From Archangium violaceum (GTDB lineage: Bacteria; Myxococcota; Myxococcia; Myxococcales; Myxococcaceae), in NCBI RefSeq assembly GCF_016859125.1, contig NZ_CP069338.1, positions 11,969,501 through 12,033,500 on the forward strand: DNA of 64,000 bases, in the 5' to 3' direction. The translations under genes and the position numbers were made by a program. This document shows positions 27,623-35,690 of this stretch, piece by piece. Under the pieces are notes generated by a model that was not told the DNA's origin, made no database searches, and saw only the letters and a program-made list of their open reading frames with translations. Each line of letters opens with the position of its first letter. Positions within the stretch are counted from its first letter, which is position 1.

Positions 27623-28206
27623 TCACCCGAAGTGGTACGAGGAAGGGCGACGCTCCACCCCTGACTGGATGGCGCGAAGACCTGCGGGCATGGCCCAGAT
27701 GTCGGCATGAGGCTCGAACAGCGGCCCGTCGCGAGTCACCCGTACCGAGCGGCGCCGTACCCAATCCCCGAAGCGCCGCCACCAGCGGCGGGTGGAAGAG
27801 GAGAAACGCCCGTCATTCGCCCGTACCATCCGAGGCCCGACACCGGGATGGAATCACGTGGCATCCCCCGCCAGCCCGGAGGGAAGAGACTCAGCAGCAG
27901 CGCCGAGGGACAGCTCGGGCCGAAGTACGGCACGGTCCTATCGCGACCCGCACGGCGCTCCGTCCAACCCACGAAGGGATCTTCGATGAACGTGTCTCCC
28001 TCTGCTCCGTGTCCGAGCAGAGGCAACGGGCCGCCCGGTACATGCCAGAGCATCGTCTGCCCCTGGGCATCATCGATCCGCCAGGCCGCACGCCAGCGGC
28101 CCTGTCCTTCGGGGAGAATGAAGGCAATCTCTGGATCATCATTGAGATGTTCCCGCAGCAACTCGATATCGGGTTCATCCACGTAGAGACCAATCCATCC
28201 CGCCAT
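27623..28206 (-). pseudogene. Toxin-partner (immunity-like) gene with a frameshift
   Basis: From ATG 28206 (MAGWIGLYVDEPDIELLREH) one frame reads well through TMLWHVPGG, DPFVGWTERR and FPPGWRGMPRD to about GLGWYG near 27825. The sensible continuation is in another frame: DGRFSSSTRRWWRRFGDWV, then DIWAMPAGLRAIQSGVERR, stop at 27623. One extra C in the CCC run at 27820-27822 would join them into a protein of about 194 aa. It starts 4 bases after the nuclease-like gene, the usual order for a toxin and its immunity protein. I cannot assign a named family. The break may be real decay or a sequencing error. Confidence 0.5.
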
Positions 28207-28210
28207 CGGC

Positions 28211-29055
28211 TTACTTCCTTTCCGGATCCAACTGCTCTGGCTCGGAGGCGAGCTCGAATCGGGGTGGAACATCCGCAAAACGGGTAAGTTGGTGGAAGGG
28301 GCCGACCACCAACCAACCTTCCTTCTCCAGGACGATGGATTGGTAGAGGGCGACATTGCGCTTCGCAGCTTCCCAAACCAGATCCTTGTTCACCTTCGCA
28401 TCCTCCGTCGTCACAAGCAGCAGTGCTGGGCGTGGCGCTTGGCCCCCAATAGAGAACTGGAGGGTTTGCGTATCAGAGCAAGTGCGTCGACGAGGCCCAG
28501 GAGCTGTCCATGAGCCGTCGAGAGATTGAGGGGACCGTCTCGACCCTTCACCTCAAGGAAGTCCGGGCCGACGACCTCCAGGAACGCCCCCTGGGGATTG
28601 AATGACACACCACCGGGCAGGTGGAGGCAGCCAGCCAGCAACAACCCGTCCGGCACGACACTGGAGAACCGGCTACGTGCAACGGTCGGAAACCGTTGGA
28701 AGTTCTCTGGGATGTTGAGGCTCCGTCCTACGGCGAGTTGAAGAGCACGTCCGATTTCGCGGTTGCGCGTCACTGATGCGCCAAAAATACCGATTCCCCG
28801 ACTCCAGGCCAATTGCCGCAATAGGACCATCGTGAGTGGCCTGGCCCCGAGCATGGAGGGACTGCCCGACTTGCTCCGCCCCCCAGCCAGAATCACCTGC
28901 GGACAGGACCCGGCTGGCACCAGATCGGATACGACCTCACTGCGATCAGGCGATTCCGTGGAGGCACCATACCCCTGCGGCGCTACCGGTCTCGACCGCC
29001 CAGAAGCACATGCCAGCAGAAGTGACAGTAGAACAAACCACCACAGCCGTCGCAA
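28211..29055 (-). pseudogene. Nuclease-toxin-like lipoprotein gene with a homopolymer frameshift
   Basis: Start TTG 29055, with GGGGAGG 5 bases upstream. The leader LLSLLLAC makes a lipoprotein. The middle contains GPDFLEVKGRDG, an (E)xK element like that of PD-(D/E)xK nucleases. The frame stops at 28411 after KRHAQHCCL. Adding one base to the five-C run at 28443-28447 gives LLGGQAPRPALLLVTTEDAK, running on in frame to 28211 (NKDLVWEAAKRNVALYQS), about 281 aa in all. The resemblance to restriction-endonuclease-fold toxins is inferred from this motif and from the small downstream partner. Confidence 0.5.
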
Positions 29056-29160
29056 AAGATCCTCCCCACGCCCGTGGTCTTCGTTATAGCGAGGGGACAA
29101 CCGGAGCAACGAGATTTCCTCTGTTCCACTCACGGCTACGGCCAACTGAAGAGCCCCAAT

Positions 29161-29366
29161 GTCCACAGGATAGCGGCCAGGGGATTCCGCTCGAACACCG
29201 GACCACGTATCTTCGAGCCCTGCTCCACGACGAAGGACGGAGGCACGCACTCCCGGGACTGGCGATTGCCGAGCAAATCATCCAAGAGCACGGCAGCAAG
29301 CAGGACGTGGGTGGTGAGCCAGACAGCGGCACCTGCATCAATCTGTCGCGACCTCTCGAGCGATGA
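29161..29366 (+). pseudogene. Decayed histidine-kinase 3' end (HATPase tail)
   Basis: About 205 bases align with the last part of the kinase gene at 26138-26344. Matching pieces are AGCGGCC..GGGGATTCC, ATCTTCGAGCCCT, ACGACGAAGGACGG, GGGACTGGCGATTG, GAGCACGGC and GACGTGGG, ending in TGA. The reading frame is broken (RIFEPCSTTKDGGT, then a shift to LAIAEQIIQEHGS). It is either an eroded partial duplicate of that kinase gene or a remnant of a relative. Confidence 0.7.
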
Positions 29367-29387
29367 CCGTTCCTCACATCACCCTGA

Positions 29388-29483
29388 CTATTGTGGCAAA
29401 CCTGCCTGGAATCTCCTCCAGCGGGATGCCAGAGCATCCTTGCTCAGCAGGCGCGAATCACAGGCAAGCACAGCGCCTGCAAA
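29388..29483 (-). pseudogene. Severed 3' end of the HNH nuclease gene
   Basis: Read on the minus strand from the left end of the insertion sequence, the frame of the HNH gene continues as F, AGAVLACDSRLLSKDALASR, WRRFQAGLPQ, stop TAG (29388-29390). That is 30 residues beyond the Phe shared by both 3-base target copies. It fits the usual HNH C-terminus (LSxxAL..RW..F). Confidence 0.8.
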
Positions 29484-29508
29484 GGAGGCTCGGAAAAATA
29501 AATGTTCC
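29484..29508. repeat. IS left terminal inverted repeat
   Basis: 25 bases identical to the reverse complement of 30780-30804. Outside lies the AAA target copy. Confidence 0.93.
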
Positions 29509-29550
29509 ACACGGCGTGTTGAGTGTCTGAACTCAGCAAACGGGTGACAG

Positions 29551-30765
29551 ATGAACGTAACGCCATCGATAGAGGCTGTTCAACGCAAATTCGAGGCGCT
29601 GCGTGCGGGAATGAACGAGGTGGTTCGTCGGCGCTGGGCGGCTGCGGAGGCCAGGTCCTTGGGAAGGGGAGGCATCAGTTTGGTGGCAAAGGCCACAGGA
29701 CTGTCCCGGTCGGCAATACGGCGGGGGTTGAAAGAGCTTGAACAGGGGGTGACTCTCGACATCCACCGCGCACGCCGCCATGGTGGAGGCCGGAAGAAAG
29801 CGACAGAGAAAGACACAACGTTGCTGTCGGACCTCGAGGTGTTGGTGGAGCCAGCCACGCGCGGCGATCCGATGTCGCCCTTGCGCTGGACTTGCAAGAG
29901 CACCGTGAAACTGGCCGCTGAGTTGAGTCATCGAGGCCATGCCATCGATCCCAGCACCGTGGGGAGACTTCTGCGCCAGACGGGCTACAGCCTCCAGAGT
30001 AACCGCAAAACGCGTGAGGGCGGCAAGCATCCCGACCGAAACGCACAATTCGAGCACATCAACGCGCTGGTGCGGGCCTTCCACCGGCGCGGAGAGCCTG
30101 TCATCTCGGTGGATGCCAAGAAAAAGGAGTTGGTGGGGGACTTCAAGAACGCAGGAAGGGAGTGGCACCCGAAAGCCAAGCCGTCCGAGGTTCGGGTATA
30201 CGACTTCGTAGATAAGGAGTTGGGTAAAGTCCTGCCGTACGGCGTCTATGACGTGGGCGCCAATGAGGGATGGGTGAGCGTAGGGGTGACACACGACACG
30301 CCCGCCTTCGCCACGTCCACCATCCGAACCTGGTGGTTGGAGATGGGCCGAGAGCGCTACGCGCGAGCGAAGGAGTTGCTCATCATCGCAGACAGCGGTG
30401 GCAGCAACAGCGCTCGTGCTCGGTTGTGGAAAGTGGAGTTGCAGCACCTGGCGGACGAGATGGGGCTGCGAATCAGCGTCAGCCACCTACCGCCCGGAAC
30501 GAGCAAGTGGAACAAGATAGAGCATCGGATGTTCTGCCATATCACCCACAACTGGAGAGGGCGTCCCCTGGAGAGTCGAGAGATCGTCGTCAACCTCATC
30601 GGGAGCACGACTACCGAAAAGGGCCTACACATTCAGGCAGCACTCGATACGGACGACTACCCTCTTGGCATAAAGGTAACCAACCATGAGATGGAGTCGC
30701 TCCGAATAAAAAGGAACAAGTTCCATGGGGAATGGAACTACGTATTCATACCCAACGTGGTTTGA
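29551..30765 (+). CDS. ISAzo13-family transposase
   Basis: A protein of 404 aa. The N-terminus has a helix-turn-helix (LVAKATGLSRSAIRRGLKEL) and a GGGRKK linker. It continues DPMSPLRWTCKSTVKLAAEL and GYSLQSNRKTREGGKHPDRN. The RNase H-like catalytic core shows VISVDAKKKELVG (first Asp), LLIIADSGGSN (second Asp) and PPGTSKWNKIEHRMF (Glu). These motifs are those of the ISAzo13 family. The gene is full length with no frameshift and fills the element between its inverted repeats, so the IS is probably active. Confidence 0.95.
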   Translation: MNVTPSIEAVQRKFEALRAGMNEVVRRRWAAAEARSLGRGGISLVAKATGLSRSAIRRGLKELEQGVTLDIHRARRHGGGRKKATEKDTTLLSDLEVLVEPATRGDPMSPLRWTCKSTVKLAAELSHRGHAIDPSTVGRLLRQTGYSLQSNRKTREGGKHPDRNAQFEHINALVRAFHRRGEPVISVDAKKKELVGDFKNAGREWHPKAKPSEVRVYDFVDKELGKVLPYGVYDVGANEGWVSVGVTHDTPAFATSTIRTWWLEMGRERYARAKELLIIADSGGSNSARARLWKVELQHLADEMGLRISVSHLPPGTSKWNKIEHRMFCHITHNWRGRPLESREIVVNLIGSTTTEKGLHIQAALDTDDYPLGIKVTNHEMESLRIKRNKFHGEWNYVFIPNVV

Positions 30766-30779
30766 ATTTCACGCACAAT

Positions 30780-30804
30780 GGAACATTTATTTTTCCGAGC
30801 CTCC
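30780..30804. repeat. IS right terminal inverted repeat
   Basis: Perfect partner of 29484-29508. Its first codons on the minus strand (GGA GGC TCG GAA AAA TAA) supply a new ending, GGSEK-stop, to the interrupted HNH gene. Confidence 0.93.
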
Positions 30805-31698
30805 AAAGTCTTCGTACCCCATGCCACTCAATCTGGGATGCAGGCTGACTTGGAGCGTCTCCGGATTGATCCCAAGCAGGTCCAAGTCAAAGAGCGTGTG
30901 GATGTCCGCACGGAGCAGTAGCCCATTCGAGGGATGGTTGTCCTTCTCTCCCCGATAGGGAGAAATGTGAGCCGCTTCGAGCAGGTCAGGAAGCCTGCAC
31001 CGGGTCACCAAGCAGGTGTCACCGAAACGCTCACGAAGCTCCTGACGGAATAGCCCCTGTCCTCGGCGCTCGCGGATCTGACGTGCGATGCGCCTCCTTT
31101 CATCCCTCTCATCAAGAACATACGGCTCTTCTGACGAATCCTCTGCCATGAGACCAAGGCCCAGGATTGCCTCGGGCAACGCTTCCGCCAAGCGAAGCAA
31201 GAGCTTCGCTGGCCCCTCTTCCAAATGCTCCAATTCCACCTTCTGCATGGAAAGCTGCGGGTTGTAATTCGGACAAGCCCGGCGAACCGCCTGTACGGGG
31301 ATGTGCCCAGGAACTCTTTGGAAAACCCCATCATAATGAGCCTCGTACTTGACGATCGGCATCTCATCCGGCACTGGCTCATCGAACTCATGGCCATCCC
31401 TGCACCTGAACGACGGGCGCTTCTTTTTGCGCTCCTTTATGGTCGCGATCCTGCATTCTGGACAACGCCTCAACTTCTTGAGTTCCTCCGAGGAAGAAAT
31501 CCTGGAGATCCTGGCGATGCCCAAGACGGCCTTTCGGTCGCAGAGGATCAGCAGATCCCCCTTCGCCACTTGTAGGTGGTTCGGAACATAGTCGTCGTAG
31601 CGATAGACCGTGTCCAACTCATCGTCATATCCCACGTTCCCTGCGTACTCGCGCTCTGCCCCCAGAGAGAGCGCCAACCAGGCACGTCGTGTCTCCAT
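30787..31698 (-). CDS. HNH endonuclease, C-terminus replaced by IS sequence
   Basis: A protein of 303 aa from ATG 31698. The first ~70 residues resemble a PUA/EVE-like reader (PNHLQVAKGDLLILCDRKAV). A zinc ribbon follows (CPEC, then CRDGHEF). The HNH domain near 240-280 is LLEAAHISPYRGEKDNHPSN, GLLLRADIHTLFDLDLLGI. The coding frame ends GMGYEDF, after which GGSEK-stop comes from the IS right end, so the last 30 native residues are lost. The HNH core itself is intact, and activity is uncertain. Reader plus HNH suggests a modification-dependent restriction enzyme, which is inferred, not shown. Confidence 0.85.
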   Translation of the reverse strand: METRRAWLALSLGAEREYAGNVGYDDELDTVYRYDDYVPNHLQVAKGDLLILCDRKAVLGIARISRISSSEELKKLRRCPECRIATIKERKKKRPSFRCRDGHEFDEPVPDEMPIVKYEAHYDGVFQRVPGHIPVQAVRRACPNYNPQLSMQKVELEHLEEGPAKLLLRLAEALPEAILGLGLMAEDSSEEPYVLDERDERRRIARQIRERRGQGLFRQELRERFGDTCLVTRCRLPDLLEAAHISPYRGEKDNHPSNGLLLRADIHTLFDLDLLGINPETLQVSLHPRLSGMGYEDFGGSEK

Positions 31699-31817
31699 GC
31701 CCGCAGTGGAGGGTCTCGAGCCAGAGACAGTGAAGGACTCAGCGAATGGGGTGGACCCACCTCATCTCAGAGGGCACGTGGGATCCGCCAGGTCGGCTTC
31801 GCTCCTGAACCTGAGCG

Positions 31818-33113
31818 TCACTCCTTCGCTGGGCCCGAGCGCGGGCCCTTTCCGTGCGACCTCGCGTGCCGCCCTGGGGCCTGTCCCGGAGCCTTCTTTG
31901 ACACCCCATGGTCCTTCTGCGGCGGGCCCGGGTCTCGCTGCGCGGCCTGGTGGCGCTCCCACTCCGCCTGGAAGACGGGGTCCTCGCGCGGCACCGTCAC
32001 GCGGGGAATCCCTCCCCGCATGAGCTTTTCAATCTGCTCGACCATCTGCCGGTCCTTCGCCGTCGCGAACGTCGAGGCCACGCCACTCGCGGAGGCTCGT
32101 GCCGTGCGGCCAATCCGGTGCACGTAGTCCTCCGGCACGTGCGGCAGGTCGTAGTTGATGACGTGCCCCACGTCCTCCACGTCCAGCCCTCGCGCCGCGA
32201 TGTCCGTGGCCACCAGGCACCGGTACCTGCCCTCGCGGAAGGCCTTCATCGTCTGGTTTCGCTCGTTCTGCGTCCGGTCCGCGTGCAGCACCCCGCTCCG
32301 GTACCCCGCTCGCTCCAGCCCCCGGTGCACCTTGTCCGCCCGCTCCTTCGTCCGCGTGAAGACGAGCGCCGTCGCCTCGTCCCTCGCCAGCAGCGTGAGC
32401 AGCAGCGCCGACTTCTCCTCGGGCTTCACCACGTACAGCCGTTGCTCGGCGCGCTCGGCGGGCGTCCCACTCCTCGTCACCTCCACGCGCACCGGCCGGT
32501 GCAGCTCCTCGCGGGCGAAGCGGCTCACGTCCGGGCCCAGCGTCGCGGAGAACAGCAGCGTCTGCCGGCGGCGGGGCAGCGCCGCGAGGATGGCCTCCAG
32601 CTGCGGCTGGAAGCCCATGTCCAGCATCCGGTCCGCCTCGTCCAGCACCAGCGCCTCCAGCTGCGGGAACGACGCGACCCTCGACTCCAGCAGGTCCACC
32701 AGCCGCCCCGGCGTGGCCAGCACCAGCGTGGGCTTCCGCTTCAGCGCCTCGGCCTGTGCCGCCATGTCCTCGCCGCCGATGACCACCGCGTGCAAGACAC
32801 CTCGCGGTCCTCCGAAGAACTCCACCGGTCCGGCGATCTGCTGCACCAGCTCGCGAGTGGGCGCCAACACCAACCCCAGTGTCCCCTTCCGGCCGGCGAA
32901 CCGCTCCACCAGGGGCAGCACGTACGCCGCCGTCTTCCCCGTCCCCGTGGCGGCGCAGCCGATGACGTCCTTGCCCGCGAGCGCCGGAGGTATGGCCCGC
33001 GCCTGGATGGGCGTCGGCCTCTCGAACCGAGCGCGGCGCAGCGCCTCGAGGGATTCCGGGGACAGGCCGAGTTGGTCGAAGGTGTCGCTCACGGCACGGG
33101 GGTACCACGCCAT
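31818..33113 (-). CDS. DEAD-box ATP-dependent RNA helicase (RhlE-like)
   Basis: A 431-aa RNA helicase. The Q motif is FDQLGLSPESLEALRRARFE, followed by PTPIQARAIP. Next are motif I AATGTGKTAAY, DEAD in LDEADRMLDMGF, FSATL, ATDIAARGLDV and HRIGRTAR. The C-terminal tail is short, basic and Pro/Gly-rich (KKAPGQAPGRHARSHG), as in RhlE proteins that act in ribosome assembly and RNA turnover. The start is uncertain between ATG 33113 and GTG 33092, and neither has a clear ribosome site. A 23-bp perfect palindrome lies 50-72 bases upstream. Confidence 0.93.
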   Translation of the reverse strand: MAWYPRAVSDTFDQLGLSPESLEALRRARFERPTPIQARAIPPALAGKDVIGCAATGTGKTAAYVLPLVERFAGRKGTLGLVLAPTRELVQQIAGPVEFFGGPRGVLHAVVIGGEDMAAQAEALKRKPTLVLATPGRLVDLLESRVASFPQLEALVLDEADRMLDMGFQPQLEAILAALPRRRQTLLFSATLGPDVSRFAREELHRPVRVEVTRSGTPAERAEQRLYVVKPEEKSALLLTLLARDEATALVFTRTKERADKVHRGLERAGYRSGVLHADRTQNERNQTMKAFREGRYRCLVATDIAARGLDVEDVGHVINYDLPHVPEDYVHRIGRTARASASGVASTFATAKDRQMVEQIEKLMRGGIPRVTVPREDPVFQAEWERHQAAQRDPGPPQKDHGVSKKAPGQAPGRHARSHGKGPRSGPAKE

Positions 33114-33162
33114 GACGGTGAGAACCACGAGCCAGAAGGCCTCCCGGGCACGTTTCGCGCGA

Positions 33163-33185
33163 ACTTGTCCGACTGTCGGACAAGT
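33163..33185. promoter_or_regulatory. 23-bp perfect palindrome upstream of the helicase gene
   Basis: Arms ACTTGTCCGAC (33163-33173) and GTCGGACAAGT (33175-33185) flank a single T. It sits in the 112-base gap between the membrane-protein gene and the helicase gene, in a good position to be an operator. The outer half-sites (ACTTGTC, GACAAG) also occur at 49988-50005. Confidence 0.55.
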
Positions 33186-33225
33186 CGCCGGAGATCGCGC
33201 CCGGCGGGCTCCCCTCCGCCGTGGT

Positions 33226-33927
33226 TCAGAACCGGCCGGCCAATACCAGGGCCTGACGCTCCGTGGACACGACGACAGCCGGTTGCACCTCGAGTCCCCT
33301 GGCCTTCTTCCGGAGGCCGGAGGAGACCTCGTATCCGAGGAACGCCCCCACCACGGGCAGGGGGATGGCCACTCCCTTGAGGACACTGGAGAGCGGCTGG
33401 CTCGCGGGCTCCGAGAGGGCCCACAACCCCGCCGCCGCGAGCCCCCCCACGGCGTAGCCCCCGAGTGTCGCGAGCAGGCTCCCGTTTCCCATCATCAGCT
33501 CGCCGCCCCACCAGACGCCCAGGGGGAAACCGATGGCCATGCCCGCCAGCGCGAAGGGAAGCACCGTCAGGCCGTCACCGGGCACGAGGAGTTGAATTCC
33601 GCGCCCCAGCATGAACACCCCCACGCCCACGAGGGCTCCCGCCAGTCCTGTCCCCACTCCCGCCACGCCCTCGACGAGCAGCCGTTGCCCCAAGGGATGC
33701 ACGGGGGGCGGCACCCGCACGACATCCGGCAAGAGCCTCGGCGAGTCCACCACCGGCTCCTGCACGAGCCTCAGTTCCCCATGGCTCCTCTCCGCCCCTC
33801 GGCTGGGGACATCCCAGCGCATCCCCTCCCCGGCCCGAGCCACGACGGGGAGCAGGAACAGGAGCGCCAACAGCCACCGCACGGCCACGCATGTCGACAC
33901 GGCGAGCCTCCGCTCGGTGTGGTTCAT
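33226..33927 (-). CDS. Membrane protein of unknown function
   Basis: A protein of 233 aa. A signal peptide or first membrane segment (VAVRWLLALLFLLPVVARA) precedes a soluble stretch. Two or three Gly/Ala-rich hydrophobic segments follow (GVGTGLAGALVGVGVFMLG, LPFALAGMAIGFPLGVWW, TLGGYAVGGLAAAGLWAL). The C-terminus is a short hydrophilic domain. The start at ATG 33927 lacks a clear ribosome site. I do not recognise the family; similar small Gly-rich membrane proteins are common in myxobacteria. It is upstream of the helicase on the same strand but separated by the large palindrome. Confidence 0.6.
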   Translation of the reverse strand: MNHTERRLAVSTCVAVRWLLALLFLLPVVARAGEGMRWDVPSRGAERSHGELRLVQEPVVDSPRLLPDVVRVPPPVHPLGQRLLVEGVAGVGTGLAGALVGVGVFMLGRGIQLLVPGDGLTVLPFALAGMAIGFPLGVWWGGELMMGNGSLLATLGGYAVGGLAAAGLWALSEPASQPLSSVLKGVAIPLPVVGAFLGYEVSSGLRKKARGLEVQPAVVVSTERQALVLAGRF

Positions 33928-34013
33928 CCGTGGCCTTAGCACACGTGTTGCTTCCCGGGTGCTCGCAGTCCCACCTTAGCGAGCGACACTTCGTAGAAGT
34001 CACCATCTGTCGG

Positions 34014-34170
34014 GCGGCACGGGGGCGCTTCTCCCTGCTGCCGGCGGACGACGCCTCGGGCAACTTCGTGAAGGTGGTCCAGCGCATCCCCGTGCGCATC
34101 ACCTGGGTGGAGCCGCCCAGGGAGCTCCAGCTGCCCGCCCGCTCGGTGGATGAACCACGCACCGGTGCCT
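34014..34170 (+). pseudogene. HlyD/EmrA-type membrane-fusion protein remnant
   Basis: A short coding stretch reads FSLLPADDASGNFVKVVQRI, then PVRITWVEPPRELQLPARSV. This is the conserved C-terminal element of HlyD/EmrA efflux adaptors (GNFVKVVQR-PVRI). The rest of such a gene is absent on both sides. It lies in the 527-base gap between the membrane protein and tuf. Confidence 0.6.
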
Positions 34171-34330
34171 CCGCGCCGGGGCGTGTCAGTTCCGGCGGCC
34201 CGGTGCGTCAGTGCTCCCTGGATTCATCTTCCTTCCGACGGCCATGACCTCCTTCGCGCCCACGTCATCAGTCTCAGTCTCAGCGGCGACCCGCTCGTCG
34301 CGAGGCCCGCGTGTGCGGCGCGAGGAGGCG

Positions 34331-34406
34331 CCCTGACCGGCTGAGTCCGTCAGGGTCTTCCCCGTCCGACCCCTCGGGCCCGCGTGGCTCGAGGGGTTTT
34401 TCTTTT
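34331..34406 (+). terminator. Two hairpins and a T-tract in the tuf leader: terminator or attenuator
   Basis: Hairpin 1 has arms CCCTGAC (34331-34337) and GTCAGGG (34349-34355). Hairpin 2 has arms CCCCTCG (34370-34376) and CGAGGGG (34390-34396) followed by TTTTTCTTTT. The second is a textbook Rho-independent terminator pointing at the tuf gene, which starts 48 bases later. No intact gene precedes it, so a regulated leader is possible. Confidence 0.7.
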
Positions 34407-34454
34407 CCAGCGCCTTCAACCGGGCCGGCCCGGCCCACCACCAGGAGCAATCCC

Positions 34455-35630
34455 ATGGGCACCAAGACGCACGTCAACGTTGGCACCATCGGCCACGTGG
34501 ATCACGGTAAGACGACCCTCACCGCCGCCCTCACCCAGGTGATGGCCGCACTGCATGGCGGGAAGGGTCTCGGCTACGACCAGATCGACAGCGCGCCCGA
34601 GGAGAAGGCCCGCGGCATCACCATCAACATCACCCACGTCGAGTACGAGTCGGCCACGCGTCACTACGCCCATATCGACTGCCCCGGTCACGCGGACTAC
34701 GTGAAGAACATGATCACCGGCGCCTCGCAGATGGATGGCGCCATCCTGCTGGTGGACGGCTCGCAGGGGCCGCAGCCCCAGACGCGTGAGCACCTCCTCC
34801 TGGCCCGCCAGGTGGGCGTGGAGCACATGGTCGTGTTCATCAACAAGGTGGACGTGGCGGACCCGGAGCTGCTCGGGCTGGTGGAGCTGGAGACGCAGGA
34901 GTTGCTGGCGGCGCACGGCTACGCGGACGTGCCGATGGTGAAGGGCTCGGCCCTCAAGGCGCTCGAGGCCGTCACCGCCGGGCGCGTGCGGGACGAGGCC
35001 ACCCGGTGCATCCGGGAGCTGGTGGACGCGCTCGACAGGCACATCCCGGAGCCGGTGCGGGACTACACCTCGCCGTTCCTGATGCCCATCGAGGACGTCT
35101 TCACCATCTCGGGGCGCGGCACGGTGGTGACGGGCCGCATCCAGCGCGGGGTTCTCACGGCGGGGTCGGCGGTGGAACTGGTGGGGACGGGCGGCCCGGA
35201 CACCCGGGAGGTGGTGGTCACCAGCATCGAGTCCTTCCACCGGCAGCGGCCGGAGGCTCGTGCGGGTGAAAACGTGGGGTTGCTGCTGCGCGGTCTCAAG
35301 CGCGAGGAGGTGGCTCGCGGCCAGGTGCTCTGCGCGCCGGGCTCCATCCACCCGCACAACGCCGGGGAGGCCGAGCTGTACGTGCTCTCCGCCAACGAGG
35401 GTGGCCGCCATACGGCGTTCGGCACCGGCTACACGCCGCAGTTCTTCTTCGGGAGCACGGACGTGACGGGGACGATCGAGGTGAAGGGCGAGGGGCTCGT
35501 GCAGCCGGGGGGCCGGGCCCAGGTGGGCTTCCGCCTGATCCACCCCATCGGCGTGGAGCCCGGCATGCGCTTCGCCATCCGTGAGGGTGGGAAGACGATC
35601 GGCGCCGGGGTCGTCACCGCCGTGAGGTGA
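34455..35630 (+). CDS. tuf: Elongation factor Tu, divergent stand-alone copy
   Basis: Carries aminoacyl-tRNA to the ribosome. 391 aa with all GTPase motifs: GHVDHGKT (13-20), the switch I element [15 protein letters not shown], and NKVD in place of the usual NKCD. Domains 2 and 3 are complete ([11 protein letters not shown], and [11 protein letters not shown] where QFYFRTTDVTG is usual). It lacks the usual first residues around KPHVNIG, starting [10 protein letters not shown], and has many substitutions, so it is a diverged paralogue. It is not next to fusA or ribosomal protein genes. AGGAG precedes ATG 34455. Two hairpins upstream may control it. Confidence 0.93.
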   Translation: MGTKTHVNVGTIGHVDHGKTTLTAALTQVMAALHGGKGLGYDQIDSAPEEKARGITINITHVEYESATRHYAHIDCPGHADYVKNMITGASQMDGAILLVDGSQGPQPQTREHLLLARQVGVEHMVVFINKVDVADPELLGLVELETQELLAAHGYADVPMVKGSALKALEAVTAGRVRDEATRCIRELVDALDRHIPEPVRDYTSPFLMPIEDVFTISGRGTVVTGRIQRGVLTAGSAVELVGTGGPDTREVVVTSIESFHRQRPEARAGENVGLLLRGLKREEVARGQVLCAPGSIHPHNAGEAELYVLSANEGGRHTAFGTGYTPQFFFGSTDVTGTIEVKGEGLVQPGGRAQVGFRLIHPIGVEPGMRFAIREGGKTIGAGVVTAVR

Positions 35631-35633
35631 CTC

Positions 35634-35671
35634 GAGGAGCGCCGCTTCCGGAGACGGAGGCGGCGCTCCTC
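35634..35671. terminator. Terminator hairpin between tuf and the kinase gene
   Basis: Perfect 12-bp stem (GAGGAGCGCCGC 35634-35645, GCGGCGCTCCTC 35660-35671). It lies just after the tuf stop and before the convergent kinase gene end, so it may serve both. Confidence 0.7.
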
Positions 35672-35690
35672 CCTTTCCGGGGACACGCGC

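Larger units (their letters stand above)
29484..30804 (+). mobile_element. ISAzo13-family insertion sequence, intact
   Basis: A 1,321-bp element bounded by perfect 25-bp inverted repeats at 29484-29508 and 30780-30804 (outer end GGAGGCTCGG, inner end ATGTTCC). AAA flanks both sides (29481-29483 and 30805-30807), a 3-base target duplication. It carries one transposase gene reading left to right. The perfect repeats and full-length transposase suggest a recent insertion. The target is the HNH gene. Confidence 0.93.

Noticed and set aside
28836-29366. A 176-codon plus-strand frame near the island end
   Set aside because: Only its last ~55 codons show similarity, to a kinase tail in a broken frame. 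The rest is antisense to the nuclease-like gene.
31908-33380. Long plus-strand frame opposite the DEAD-box helicase
   Set aside because: It is rich in Arg, His and Leu without a domain, and the helicase motifs on the other strand are complete.
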